A stretch of DNA of 64,000 nucleotides from Gnetum montanum (GCA_015680685.1 MNCI01028269.1:66203-130202), one strand, 5' to 3'; counted from the stretch's first letter, positions 45,918 to 57,630 are shown. Program-made: numbers and translations. Notes: a model not told the origin generated them from the sequence alone.

Positions 45918-46040
45918 ATGCCAAGTGATCGTATGCCTTGCTATTATGGTACTCTCATAGTTGCTCATCATGGGATGAAACAATGCGATGTCACTAGTCA
46001 GAGGAATGGACTTAGTCCTGATCTTGGAATGATGGGTTAA
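45918..46040 (+). CDS. Conserved 40-codon small frame, outer element
   Basis: Homologue of 40278-40400 (MPSDRMPCYYGTLIVAHHGM...), same length and stop position. See that entry; unassigned. Confidence 0.3.
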   Translation: MPSDRMPCYYGTLIVAHHGMKQCDVTSQRNGLSPDLGMMG

Positions 46041-46649
46041 TGATACGTTACTCATGCTCTTCACGCAGGATTCACTGTGCCCTAGGTCAGTTACCTCATG
46101 TCCCAATCTCTACAATACCTTCTATAGTTTGTCTCATCTCACTATTCGTGTAATTGTAGCTCATGTCATGTGTAACATAGAATTCTTACCTCATTCCAAT
46201 GATAATTACATGTGTGCTCTTTGTGGAATCAGTGCAAATTACATTTAATCCTTCTAGTGCCCACGGACACTTTTAAGTGTGGTTACACAAGGGAATTATA
46301 GGTTGAACCTTGCTTTGGGGAGGATCCACTTGTGTAATCTTTTGTAATCTTCACTTATGACACAGCTCACACCCACCATTTCTTACCCTCAGCCTATTTT
46401 TCATTACATTCTTTCCCTATTATTATTATCCCTCTGAATCAACATTCCTATGCACCATCACATAGCCTTTTTCTTTACCACCTGAGGTTTTATTGATCAT
46501 TTCCATACCATCATAATTATTCGTGCCTTCAAAATGATCTAATTACCTCAGAACCCCTTAACAATAGCCCAATGTCCTAAGTTTACAACATTGATTTCAA
46601 GAAAATCTTTAAAAATTTGGTATTTTCCCTTGGGCCTAAACATTGATAG

Positions 46650-46742
46650 GCGACGATATTGCTTAAGCGATATCATGGGCAACACAATATCATGTACACG
46701 ATGTATCATACGAGATATTGCATCCCAAAAACTTATAAATAG
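46650..46742 (+). promoter_or_regulatory. Internal U3-like promoter block before ORF2, outer element
   Basis: Four decayed GATATC-type palindromes (CGATATTGC, GCGATATCATG, AATATCATG, GAGATATTGC), then TATAAATAGG from 46734. Most palindrome defects are single transitions from GCGATATCGC. Same place relative to ORF2 as in the inner element (TATA to ATG about 488 bases). Confidence 0.55.
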
Positions 46743-47221
46743 GTGACACCCCTGCAACACTTAGCATCATTTTTCACAATTCACACGGGGGAGTTTTTCA
46801 AATTTTTCTCTACAACTTGCGATTGTGTGACCCTTACTTTCATATCCATATCTTGCTCACTAGTACTTCGATTTTAATTCCTTCTGATCCTACTTAAATC
46901 CGGAGTGTTCAGCTTAGTCATGGGGGAGGGACACCTACCAAATAGTGGCTATCCTTTTTGCAATTTATCATCACCAAAAGGACATTATCTAGGGTAATTA
47001 GCTATAACATTTAGAATAATTGTGCCAAAAAAATCATTTAATCCCTTTAGGTACACCGGGAAATTAAAATTGGAAACCACCTAAGTAAAATAGACTCATT
47101 ATTACAATCTTTCAAGAAATATCACATGGAGATAAAATAATATAAATAATTAAGGCAACCAGTAAGGTATAACTTAACTTCAAAAAAAACCTTACTAACG
47201 CTTGGCCCCGTGTGATTAAAG

Positions 47222-50015
47222 ATGACCCCAAAACGTGGACAATAGGAAGGTCCTGCTCAAGGTGGAAGAACATGACCTAGGAGAGGCAGAAGATAAGATC
47301 CTGTCAGACAACATGCAGAACAGGAGGAATAATCATTTAGCATTCATCAAGAGGACCCTCCTGTTGTACAGTCTGAGCAGGCAGAAGGAGGAGCTACTGC
47401 AACGCCTAAACATGGACAACATCTCACGTTGCCCCAAGATTGTGTTTAGGCCATCGACAAAAAGTCCACATTCGCTGCGGTGATTGTGGAATTAAACTCT
47501 GAATCTTTTTTAGAGTTTTCTCCTAAGGCTATTAGGGATCACCTCAAAGGGTCTCCGTTATGGCCTACCCTCTTTGAAAGCAATGCCTGGTACCTAGGGG
47601 AGACGTACCAATTCTGGCACAATAGTGAACAAGGCACCATCATCAATATTTGTGGTGTGACAGTCAATTTCTCTGCACAAGCCATTTTGAAAGTATTAAA
47701 CCTTCTGAATACAGGGCCCAAGGTTGCTCAGTTATCCACCTGTTCTAACCCCGATGTGTGACGAGATTGGTTAGAAAGGGCATATGGTAGAGATAAGACA
47801 TTTGGTGAGTTGATGACGGTAGAGAGGATCTACATCAAAATTGGAACATATCACCTCTTCCCCACAAAGGGCTTAAAAAGAATATCAACGTATGTGGCAA
47901 GAGGATGTGCAGTGCTGATGGGAAAGGTTAATGCTAACCTGCCCCATCTATATTTAATGGAGATCTTGAGGTAGTTCGAAGAACGGAAGATAGGGAAGCT
48001 TGCCTTACCTTTCCCTTGTCTTATCAAAAATCTTTTCCGACATATTGGTATTAGGGGGTACACCAATGATGTACTTCAAAAAGCCCAAAATGCTTCCTAT
48101 GCTAAATTGTTAAAGCCACTAGCCACAAGGAAAATTACTGGTCAGATGCTGGGACCAGAAGAAGAAGAAGAACAGATGGTTGGACCAACTACAACTCAAC
48201 TTGTAGGACTCAGTCAACCTCCAAGTACAGGAACCAGCCAACAATAGGAAGCAAGGCCTAGCACAGGCCAAGATTAGCTTCCACCAGCGCAAGACTACAG
48301 ACCATCGATGAGCCATCTCAGAGCCATCATTGAGACAGTCAGTTGGGAAAGTCGTGATGACACAAATCTCTTCCGTGTCATTGATGATGCCATATAGCCC
48401 ACGGTTTCTTTGGATCGCACAAGGGGTGAAGTGTCTATTCATATAGGAGGAGGGGAAAGTACTTAGTCACAACAGATCTCAAGAAACGTGGCATCTTTCC
48501 AAGTGCAATTAGAAACTAGTGAAGGGGCCACTATGGTGATCATGCAACACCAGGATGCTGCAGGAGCTGTAGAAGTGGTCCCAAACCACATCAAAGAATC
48601 ATTCAATGTACCTATTGTGCCACCGGTAAATCTCACATGAGCATGGGATGCTTAAACTTTGGCTGGAACCTCAATAACTCCTATGGAACATGAGGATGCA
48701 CTTGATCGATTGCTACAAATAGGACAAATAATGGCATCCCTGTTTGACATCCCTTAGGATGTTACGGTAATTTAGTCAAATCTCATTTCCATGAAGGGGA
48801 AGCTGGTCTTAACAAAAGTGAGGGCTAAGCATGCTGAAGAAGATGTGCAGAAATTACAAGAGCAACTTGTGGTCCTACAAGAAGCAAAATGGGATCCTTT
48901 GTAATTTATTCCTACAGACTAGCTTGACAGCTTTAGAACTAAGCAACTAACCAAGCTACTAATGGAGATTAAAAAGGTGGCTAAAGAAAAAGAGAAGGTT
49001 TTTTGGAATGCCTCTATAACACAGGCACAAACTCATGCACATATTAAGACACTCAAGGTCCTACAGAAGGAAAATAAATGACTTGTTGTTGACAACCTTC
49101 GGTTGGCTGCTGTGGAGAAGTAGAAGAATGTTCTCAAAGAACATTTTCATCAGTTGCGAGAACAATTCATCCGAGTCAACCAAGACATAAGCCATTTAGC
49201 CAAGGAGAATCTAACTCTTAATGGACGAGGTACGCGCAATACATGAAAAGATAACTATTGAAATAAGCACTTGGCAAAATGAGGCTAAACGACATGAAAA
49301 GCTAAAAGAGCACTTCTGAGACTAGGTGGGGATGTACAAACAGATCCTTAAGAAGGAGATCCATATGTCCAAGGCCCATATCAATGCTATCAGTTCTTAA
49401 CACACTGGCTGGCTGGCCATATTGGACACATATGCTTTTGTCCACCAAGCAGAAGTTAAGAATTGGGACCTGCAGATTCAAGATCTAACAGAATATATGG
49501 AGTTGGCAAACCTGTGGTATGCTAACCTTGCCATGTTAACAGCAGGATGCCTAAGAATAGAGCTCGAGCAACAAGTAGCTACCACCTATGTCAAATACGA
49601 AGCAGAATTTGCAGAACGTAAGTTATTGGAAAAATTAGAGATCACAAATTCTGAACTTGAGGTGGTGAAAATAAGCTACCAAGGATAAAAAGGTGTCACG
49701 ATAGATCTAGCTCGACGACTTGCGGATTTTTGAGAATACATTGATAAAGCCAAATCCTACGAGCAGGAATGACAGGTATTTGCGGCTTGGTATGTCAAGG
49801 CCAATCAAATGTTTCTGCAACTATCCTATTCACGGGAGGTGCCAACTCCATCAAACATCAAAACATTGGCATGGATGGCACAAGACCCTTGGACTGAAGA
49901 GGAGAAGCTCCAGGCCATACTCCAACACCATCAAGTCCCAAAACCTGGAGTACAAGACAAAGGGAAAGCACCAATGGAGGAGCCACCGCCACCAAAATCT
50001 ACATCATTTCCATAA
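47222..50015 (+). pseudogene. ORF2 of outer element
   Basis: Homologue of 41582-44344. The start is ATGACCCC where the inner copy has ATGGCCCC; the preceding CAG has become AAG. The ATHILA ORF-1-like domain lies at 47480-47760 (YQFWHNSEQGT, INICGVTVNFSAQAI), and a stop follows at the same point as in the inner copy (codon after SNPDV). The best coiled-coil segment in the window is open at 49422-49688 (TEYMELANLWYANLAMLT, LEQQVATTYVKYEAEFAER). C-terminus 49809-50015: TPSNIKTLAWMAQDP, then KAPMEEPPPPKS, stop at 50013-50015. Several frame breaks. Confidence 0.7.
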
Positions 50016-50160
50016 ATTTTGTGGTTGTAGAACATTCTTTGTGTTATGTCTCTATTTTGTTTTCATTCCACACTACAACATAACCCCATTTTCACCATCC
50101 AATAATCCCATACCTATCCACTGTGTAATCACTGTAGCTTGAGGACAAGTTTTCATTCAG

Positions 50161-50171
50161 TCGTGGGGATA
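50161..50171 (+). other. Polypurine tract, outer element
   Basis: TCGTGGGGATA directly before the 3' LTR, after the shared lead-in CTTGAGGACAAGTTTTCATT. Confidence 0.78.
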
Positions 50172-50995
50172 TGATGAGTCGTCATTTGGGCGACCGCGAT
50201 ATTGCGTACATGATATCGTAGCCCAACTGCAATATCGCATATGCGATATTGTAGCCTGTCTTCTCATCTATAAATAAGAGGTAGATAGATTAGTTAGGCA
50301 TTAGGAGGTAGTCAATTAGTTTTTAGTGTTTTCATTTCTTTCTCTCAACTCTTTTCCTCTCCGTGTATGCCCGCAGTGTGGTGATTGTAAATGTATGGCA
50401 TCCTTATTCAAGTGTGACGTACTTGGACATGCACATGACCAGAAACAAAGATCAAGATTACTTCATCATTACAGCATTCACTTAGTTTAATTATTTAATT
50501 GTTATTGTTATTTACTGCTTTCTTAGTTAATCTCTCTTACCCTTAAACTCCTATTAAACGTGGAATGAGTACGACTTGATTACAAGCATTTAAGTGTGAC
50601 TACTTGGTAACCTAGTAGTGTCCCTAGGATCTACGCTTGGTAATCCAAGTGGTAGTCATGCACGAAGTCCAAGATGTGTACGGATAATCAAGGAATAGAT
50701 GCTCATCGCACTTAGGCTAGCTAGATTCCTTCTCACCCTTTCCCTCTTAGCTTAGTTAATATTATCTTCCATTGCCTTCAAGAATAGCATTGGGTTAGAA
50801 ACCCATCATACACCTCACTCTGGACTAAACCATATGTGACAAAGCTAATATTAGTCCAGGTGGGAAGATAGTGAACTGCGACCTAAGGCTAACTATCTAG
50901 ATGCCATAACTAGTCCGTCTGTGGAGTTCGACCGGATCACAAGTGTAACACTCGTATTCGTATGGTTGAGTGTAGGGGTACCTTGCCACTCATCA
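50172..50995 (+). repeat. Outer element 3' LTR
   Basis: 824 bases, TGATGAGTCG...CCACTCATCA, with a U3 palindrome block at about 50195-50255 and TATAAAT at 50269-50275. Confidence 0.92.
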
Positions 50996-51000
50996 GTTAG
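50996..51000. other. Target-site duplication of outer element, right copy
   Basis: GTTAG, identical to 34098-34102. Confidence 0.9.
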
Positions 51001-51252
51001 CCACTTAGTTCTCTCTTCCTCTCCTTTATTAGTAGAAGACATAAAAAATACAAAAGCTATAAAAATCATATACCTCAAGCTTACTTAACCATACAACCAT
51101 GACAATACAAGTATGTTTGGAAAGACAACGATTGATTAACCCTGAGTGTTCCATTAAGGCGCATAAGCACTTGGTCCTTGGAGTTTGACCGGATTGTGCG
51201 TGAAACGCTCGTATTTGTATGGTTGAGTGTAGGGGTACATTACCACTCATCA
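51001..51252 (+). repeat. Family-1 solo LTR, right part
   Basis: Continuation of 33577-34102. Aligns with the 3' end of the family-1 LTRs, sharing CATAAGCACTTGGTCCTTGGA and GGTTGAGTGTAGGGGTAC-like sequence, and ends CCACTCATCA at 51252. No primer site follows; Helitron sequence does. Confidence 0.85.
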
Positions 51253-52440
51253 TTAGGGTTAGAAAAATGTTGAATGAAAAAATCAATCTCATATTGCAAG
51301 TTACACATGCAGTTGGTGAACAATTTAGGTATACAAGTCACACAATTAGTTTTCTTCAGGATGTTACAAAGATTTCTATGAGACTTTCTCTTAAAATTAA
51401 AGATATTTCTTTTTTGGTTTTGAGAAGAGTAGATCAAATGGACATTGAGGATAATTTCATTGTTAACAAGAGATAAGTTGATGATGCCTTGCTTTTTTAA
51501 GAAGGAAAATGATTTGTACTATTAGGTTGTCAAGATCAATATGCATGCATTAAATGATGTTGTTAATACTAGTGATGTTAATATTTTTCATGAAATTCCT
51601 TCTATTGCATTGTTAGAAAATGATAGAGAAATGAGTTACAATTTGAAGATCTATTGCTTCACACAAATGAAAAAAACATTAATTGACATACATCATCAGT
51701 TGCATAGCATCTTGGTATTGTAAACAAAGAAACTGATAGGATAAAAGCATGGTTGCATAATCTATCATTGTAGATGTTGCTCAATGACTTTCCATATCTA
51801 ATTCTCCTATTAATGAGTTTAACATATTGGGGTTGTTTACGATGGCATTTCCAATTCTTTTTACTATAATTTTCCTGATCGAAGAACTAAAGATGTCAAA
51901 CTACATGAATATGCAAAACATCTTATTCTCTACAAAGATAGTAGATTTGAATGGCACAAGCATTTCAAGTAAATATCATTTTTCAATTTGTTTTTTATTT
52001 TCATTATTCCTTTTTTTTTACCTTGACGCAATCATGTATGATTTCTTTTTATGTATTATATCTATAGTATCATTAGATTATTGTTGATGCACCAAAAATT
52101 ATTAAAAAACTAGGTGAGTCATTACATAATGCTTCATCACATATCCTTGTTGATAATTTAATACGATATGATACCTTCATTCATAATACACCATCTTATT
52201 GAAGAAAATGTAAAGCATAGGTAACTGACATAGTGAATCAATTAGGAACACCTACTATTTTGTTTACTCTCAATGCAACAAATCTCTATTAGCTTGAGTT
52301 GCATAATCTAATGAAGGAGATCAACCTAAGAACTCATCAAAATTGAAACCATGAAGGCAAAGTAATATTATAGAAAATCCACATATAGTTGTAGAGTTTG
52401 TGCACCAATGTTACATGACCTTTCTAACAAATGCAATATG
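51253..52440 (+). pseudogene. Helitron Rep/helicase-like ORF, downstream part
   Basis: Continuation of 33300-33576 beyond the nested insertions. Recognisable Helitron-like N-terminal domain motifs in order: GEQFRYTSHTISFLQDVTK and SFLVLRRVDQ (51310-51450), INEFN...FTMAFPILF (about 51810-51860), LHEYAKHLILYKDSRFEWHK (about 51900-51965), NLIRYDTFIHNTPSY (about 52156-52200), QLGTPTILFTLNATNLY (about 52239-52290) and NPHIVVEF (about 52377). These follow the order of plant Helitron proteins. Several frameshifts and stops are present. The Rep HUH catalytic and PIF1 helicase parts were not found; the frame fades near 52440. Confidence 0.8.
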
Positions 52441-54076
52441 AGTGGCAGCATTATAGATCTCCACATTTGCATGATTTACTATGGATACAAGGTGCTCCAT
52501 TCGTGCTCCGCAGACGCAAAATCCGGCGGTTTTGAATGTTCCTCCATGCATGAACATCGTCTGAGCTTTTTACACTGTCTGTGTCTCCAGCTCTGGCTAT
52601 GGCTGCCGCTTCTGGAATCTGAGTTTGATTACTCTGACTTTCTGAAGTGAGCCTTGCATGAGCATTCATGGCTTTTCATCGGACCAGATTTCTGTCAATC
52701 CAGAGAACCGGAATTTGATTAATGTTGACCCTGCTGCAACACTATGTTGAGTCATTTCATTCAAGGACAGAAAAAACATGATGGAAGTTCTTTGGAAGAA
52801 AAAAGATCTCTAGACTGGTAACATCGTGCCAAACAAACTCAAATCCTGACGCGTTTGCGGCAAACGGTGCAGAATTATTAATAGAGATGGTTCCCTTACG
52901 TTAGGTTTACCGGCCTTGTAAAAAAAAGAAAAAAAGGATACATTGAGGCTTTGTAACCATTCAGTTGTTGGACTACTTAAAAATTTTTAATTTCTAGTTT
53001 TTTTAAAAAATAATTTTAATTTTCAGTTTGTAAAAAATGTAATGATAGTGATGTTACTGCAGGAAAAGAAAAATACCCTATGAATTTCTGGCTTATGCAT
53101 GTGACTTGTCATCTATAACATGTGTTAAGTTGCACTTTGAGTGTCTTTGGAATCTAAAATAATTATAATATAGCTAAATTCAAGATATATGGTCTAATTA
53201 AAATTTTACAGCCTTATCACTAGGCTAACACCTCATTGTTGTAAGTCATTGGTTTGATTATCCTAGTGATAAGATTATAGTTAGATGTCTAGGGGTATCT
53301 ATATTCATCTAGTTCTAATTCCAACAACGCCCATTAATTTGATCCTAAAAGATATGCTTAGACCCATGTTGTTTGGGGTATTATAAAAATTTTTATGCAT
53401 GACTATGGTAATCTAATTCTTAATTTGCCCCATGCATATGACTTGCAAAGTGTAAGTCAATCCCTAGTTTGATCCTAGGGTATATGCTAAGACACATGTT
53501 GCTTGGGGTATTACAAAAATACATGTGCATGACTATGGTGTCAAGTATAAAGCTAGCCATATTGAATTACTTTACTTGACCAACGTTGATGGGATAAAGG
53601 TACCAAGTTCACTTATGTTGAAGATGTAAAGGCATAAATAAGCTAAATTTTGTATTTATTCATTAGTTAAATACAATATATTTGGATATACCAAAGAAGA
53701 GGGGATTTGGTATTTATGAAACCAAGTATTACAGACATATCAACATGAACAATCTACAAAATTTCTATAATTATGAATGATCAATAAGTAATGGGGATGA
53801 TGTATTACTTCAAAAATCATAAAGTAATTATTGAAGCATATTTCAAATAACTTAGAAACCTTGTGTGTGTGCATGTGCACATGCATTTAATTGGTTGAGA
53901 GGCCAACTAGCTAACCAAAAGGGACCTTCTTGATCATGCTTTATTGTTGTTATTGTTGTTGGGGTCATAATGGCAAGAGGGAGCTTACAATCATGATAAA
54001 TAATTTTTGTTGATCATAATGTGAAGGTGAGTTTTCCGATCACAAGAAATAATACAAATTAGTCATGAATCAAGAG
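52441..54076. other. Unassigned region with a GC-richer segment and a 130-base duplication
   Basis: About 52495-52915 is richer in GC and CpG than the surroundings (CGCAGACGCAAAATCCGGCG, GACGCGTTTGCGGCAAACGG) and lies just after the Helitron relic; it resembles coding DNA in texture but no family is recognised. A duplicated segment lies at 53341-53409 and 53471-53540 (GTTTGGGGTATTA..., CATGACTATGGT), period 130. A 12-base inverted repeat (53213-53224 with 53262-53273) and a 16-base palindrome (53870-53885) are also present. Confidence 0.4.
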
Positions 54077-54865
54077 TGATGAGTGGCAAGGTACCCCCTA
54101 CACTCAACCATACGAATACGAGCGTTTCACGCATAATCTGGTCGAACTCCGCAGACGGACTAGTTGTGGTATCTAGACAGTTACTCGTACATCGCAGTTC
54201 ACTATCTTCCCTCTTGGACTAGTATTAGCTTTATCACGTATGATTTAGTCCAGAGTGAGGTGTATGATGTGTTCGTACACTAATGCTACTCCTGGGTATG
54301 ATGGGAAATAATATTAACTAAGCTAGGAGAGAGAGAGAGGGTGAGATAGAATCTAAACTAGCCTAAGTGCAATGAGCATCCGCTCCTTAATCATCCATAC
54401 ACATCTTGGACCTCATGCACGACTACCACTGGGATTACCAAGTGCATGGCCTAAGTACGTTACTGGGTTACCAAGTAGTCACACTTAAATGCTCGTGATT
54501 AAGTCGTACTCATTCCGCGTTACTAGGAGATAAGGGTAGAGACATGTTAATGAAGAAAGTAGTAAATAACAATAACAATTAAATAAATAATTAAGCTAAG
54601 TGGATGCTTCAATGATGAAGTAATCTCGATCTTTATTGCCGATCATGTGTATGTCGAAGTACGTCACACTTAAATAAGGATGTTGTACAATTACAATCAT
54701 CACACTGTAGGCATGCACTGGGAAAAAAGGGTTGAGAGGAAAAACTGACGTACTAAAAACTATTGAAAACTTAAACTTCAAAAACTCCCCTACTAAATTT
54801 GCCTACCTCTTATTTATAGATGAGGAGGCAGGCTACAATATCATGTATGTAATATCGTGTCTAGG
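54077..54865 (-). repeat. Family-2 LTR, minus strand, truncated
   Basis: On the minus strand this ends CCACTCATCA at 54077 and includes TATAAAT (54812-54818), but its U3 start is missing: the sequence breaks off in the palindrome zone (ATATCGTGTCTAGGCTAC) and runs straight into ORF2-like plus-strand sequence. No primer site lies at its left edge, so that edge is an outer boundary of the original insertion. The cut edge is evidence of a rearrangement. Confidence 0.8.
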
Positions 54866-55230
54866 CTACAAGAAAGCAGAGATCTGCTTAAAGGAGTTGC
54901 AACTTGAAGAAATGACAGAGTATATGGAACTAGCCAATCTCTGATATGTAAAGCTGGCAATGCTAACTACGAGACAGTAGTGGTTACTTACTGTATGAGG
55001 TCGAGTTCAAGCACCATAAGGACACCAAGAAAAAGCTTGAAACAACAAATGCTAAACTTGAAGTTAACAGGGCATGGTTCACTGATCAATGATCAATTGT
55101 TGAGAACTTGGCCAAGAGAATGAATGATTACCAGGAGCTAAAAGATGTAGTTAGAGCATTTGACATTGAGCATAAACAATTAGCTACTTGGTTCATCAAT
55201 GGGGTGCACAATTGGACTACAGCATCCAGA
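54866..55230 (+). pseudogene. ORF2 C-terminal fragment (coiled coil)
   Basis: Aligns with the ORF2 C-terminus: KKAEICLKELQLEEMTEYMELANL, then KKLETTNAKLEV, LAKRMNDYQELKDVVRAFD and LATWF. More diverged from the three family-2 copies than they are from each other. It leads directly into a family-1-type gag N-terminus. Possibly a different element type in which a coiled-coil segment precedes gag, or a junction product. Confidence 0.65.
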
Positions 55231-55751
55231 ACTTACAATCCACCATCCATAATCTAAGTTTTGAAAAGAATGGATCCAATGACAAAGGGGAATCCAAGGA
55301 GGTGAGTAAGGGTAGGGATGTGGATAAGAAACTTAATCATGATTATGCCCTTGATCATTGAAGAGGGGGTAGTAGGCACCGTGATGGTGCTAGTCCTTCT
55401 TCCTTTTCACCTTTGTCATCATCTTCCTATCCTGTCTTTGACTACAACCATAGGGGGCATGATCGTGATGGGGATAACAAACAGGACTGTGTTAATCAAA
55501 GGGACCATCGGGCAAGTCAAGATCATGGGTGCAAGTAGTCAAGAGAGACCCATCACCATGAATGAAGGGGTAGAAGAGGACATCATCAACATTAGAATCA
55601 AGGCCTTGATGAGCCTTTAGTTGCTACTCAAAGCATGCTCAACATTGCAGAGGCAACGTGAATTTCCACAAGGCATGTAATGGATAGTCAGATCAAGAGG
55701 CTAAACATGAACAATATCCCTAGATTCAAAGGGGGATATAACTCATATCTG
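55231..55751 (+). pseudogene. gag: Family-1-type gag N-terminal fragment
   Basis: Resembles the N-terminal part of gag in units A and B: IQNLQSTIHNLSF (compare YQNLHSTIHNQGS), then a charged linker, GGSRHRDGASPSS (compare GSRHHYGTNPSS), and an Asp/His/Arg-rich stretch. It ends near SQIKRLNMNNIPRFKGGYNS (compare KRLDMNNIPRFEGGYNA). At about 55752 it switches to family-2 gag sequence. Broken by stops. Confidence 0.65.
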
Positions 55752-57630
55752 TAGGAGTTTCTTATAAACATAAACGAAAGCAACATCATCCCAACGCATG
55801 AGAGCATAACTTACTCTATGACAATGAACCCCTACTAGCCACTACAAGCCTAACGCAAATACAAGAGGCTGTTCGAATCTCTCGTAGGCATCGTAAAGAG
55901 AGCCGCCTACCTAGGCTCGATTTAAACAACTTTCTCAATTTCTCAGGAAGCTATGACTTAGATCCACAACAACATTTATAAGCCTTTTACAATGCCTATG
56001 CATGGAACAACATTGATAATGGTTGGCAAAAACTCAAGCTCTTTCCTATGACACTCATTGGCCAAGTCAAAGTATGGTATAGATTGTTAAAACCAAATTC
56101 AATATGACATTGGCCAATAATGGTAGAACTCTTTGACAAAAGATATCAAACTTATGCAAGAGTGTCGGCCTTGAGGAAACAAATCCAAGAGTGGAAACAA
56201 GCACAACATGAACCCTTGGACATGGCCTTAGAAAGATATTATGCACTATTAAACAATTGTCCAGGCCATGAGTTCTCCAAGGAAAGGCTAATGTACCATA
56301 TAATTGATGGGCTTCGTGATGAAACAAGAGATACCCTAGGAATGTATGCCCAAGGTCAACTATATGATCTACGAACCCATCAATTCCAAGAGCTTATTAA
56401 GCAGGTAGCAAAAGAAGAAGGAGAAATGGCTAAATGAGAGAATGTTGAAAAACATCAATAGGACTAAAGTCTCAACTTAACAGAGGTCCATAATCACAAA
56501 AAGGAGAAATCAACTTATCTCAAGGAGGAAGAACCATCTTTGCTAGTACAAAAATCATTAGAGGAACTCAAGACAAAGTTCAATAAGATGTTGGAATGAA
56601 CGCATAAAAAGTATGGAGAATATATTGATATTATTGGAGATAGAGTTTTGACAACCTGAGAAGTAGGACAAAGTATCATTAGACAATCAGAAAGAAGGGA
56701 TGAGGAAGATAAGGGCTTAACTGCCAATCATACGTATGAATGTAACATTTTCCTGTATGATCACCCCAAGGGCCAATGCCCAATCTTGTTACATTTATAT
56801 AAGCATTGGGAAAGCACATTACACCTAGAGTTCATATAGATATATTGTGTTCAATCACAGTGATAACAATCCCAATTGTGGGGGAAACCATTCCTAAACT
56901 AGAGACACCCTTCTAATCATCTGAATCTAAATGCTTAATTAGTTCAACATCCTATTTCCCCAACTAGGTCAACATACTCTATCTCAGCACATTATCATTC
57001 TCCTCAATACTATCAGTCCATGTCTTCAACACAACCATCGCCTTGTGTACCTTACACTTCTCCTAAATATCAACATTCTCATCCTTTCTCTCCTTCTACA
57101 TCGCCACCAACTATTCTTGATGTGTTTTCATCATAGTAACAACCCACGAACGTTACTTGTGCTACTATTACTAATAGCAGTGAGAGACCTCATTGACATT
57201 GAAAGCATCCCTTCTTTAGATATGATCGTACGAAGTGACAACACAATTCCGAGGCCGCTACATTCTCCAACTCAGCACAAGTCCAACACTGTGGTGCACC
57301 CTTCTCCTCGAACTCAATGCCTCGTGTTACTTCATCAGGGCCACCAATTAACACTCCAACAACCATACGGCCCAATGAATATGGCCATGGAGAGCGACAT
57401 CCTGATCCCTGCATGCCATCTTACAGTCCCAAATATCATAGTGGATCAACGTTTTATCTGGGAACCATATCTTATAAACTACCCCACCATGCTTACTATG
57501 ATCAAGTGTGTGAACCCCAATGGGGTAAGTGTGACTGAATTTTGATATTCCCAACATGCAAGGATCCTCATCTTTCATTTTTTAATCCTCACCATGCTCA
57601 ACCATTTAGTTATGGGGGATGTTCCCCATT
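55752..57630 (+). pseudogene. gag: gag of third family-2 element
   Basis: Homologue of the inner gag from codon ~40. The gag core has a clean frame at 56120-56437 (MVELFDKRYQTYARVSALRK, ALERYYALLNNCPGHEFSKE). The zinc knuckle has decayed: first Cys kept (ECNIF), second changed to Phe, DHPKGQC kept (about 56738-56780). The tail contains the Pro-rich segment and DQVCEPQWGK at about 57500-57530, ending near SYGGCSPF with a stop at about 57631. Several stops. Confidence 0.8.

Larger units (their letters stand above)
34103..50995 (+). mobile_element. Outer family-2 element, non-autonomous, interrupted by the inner one
   Basis: Complete element with LTRs 34103-34912 and 50172-50995 and a perfect 5-base target duplication GTTAG (34098-34102 and 50996-51000). 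Without the inner element its length is about 8.25 kb (slightly more allowing for assembly gaps). Order: LTR, tRNA-Asp-type primer site, gag, about 1.8 kb with a 40-codon frame, an internal promoter-like block, ORF2, polypurine tract, LTR. No protease, RT, RNase H or integrase, so any movement needed enzymes in trans. Inserted into the family-1 solo LTR. Confidence 0.93.

Noticed and set aside
50172-50995. Reading the LTRs at 34103 and 36690 as one short element (34103-37486)
   Set aside because: Their flanks do not match, whereas 34103/50172 and 36690/44510 pair with perfect target duplications GTTAG and TGTGT.
57045-57545. 166-codon frame
   Set aside because: An out-of-frame shadow of the gag tail; the true gag frame is the one giving DQVCEPQWGK.
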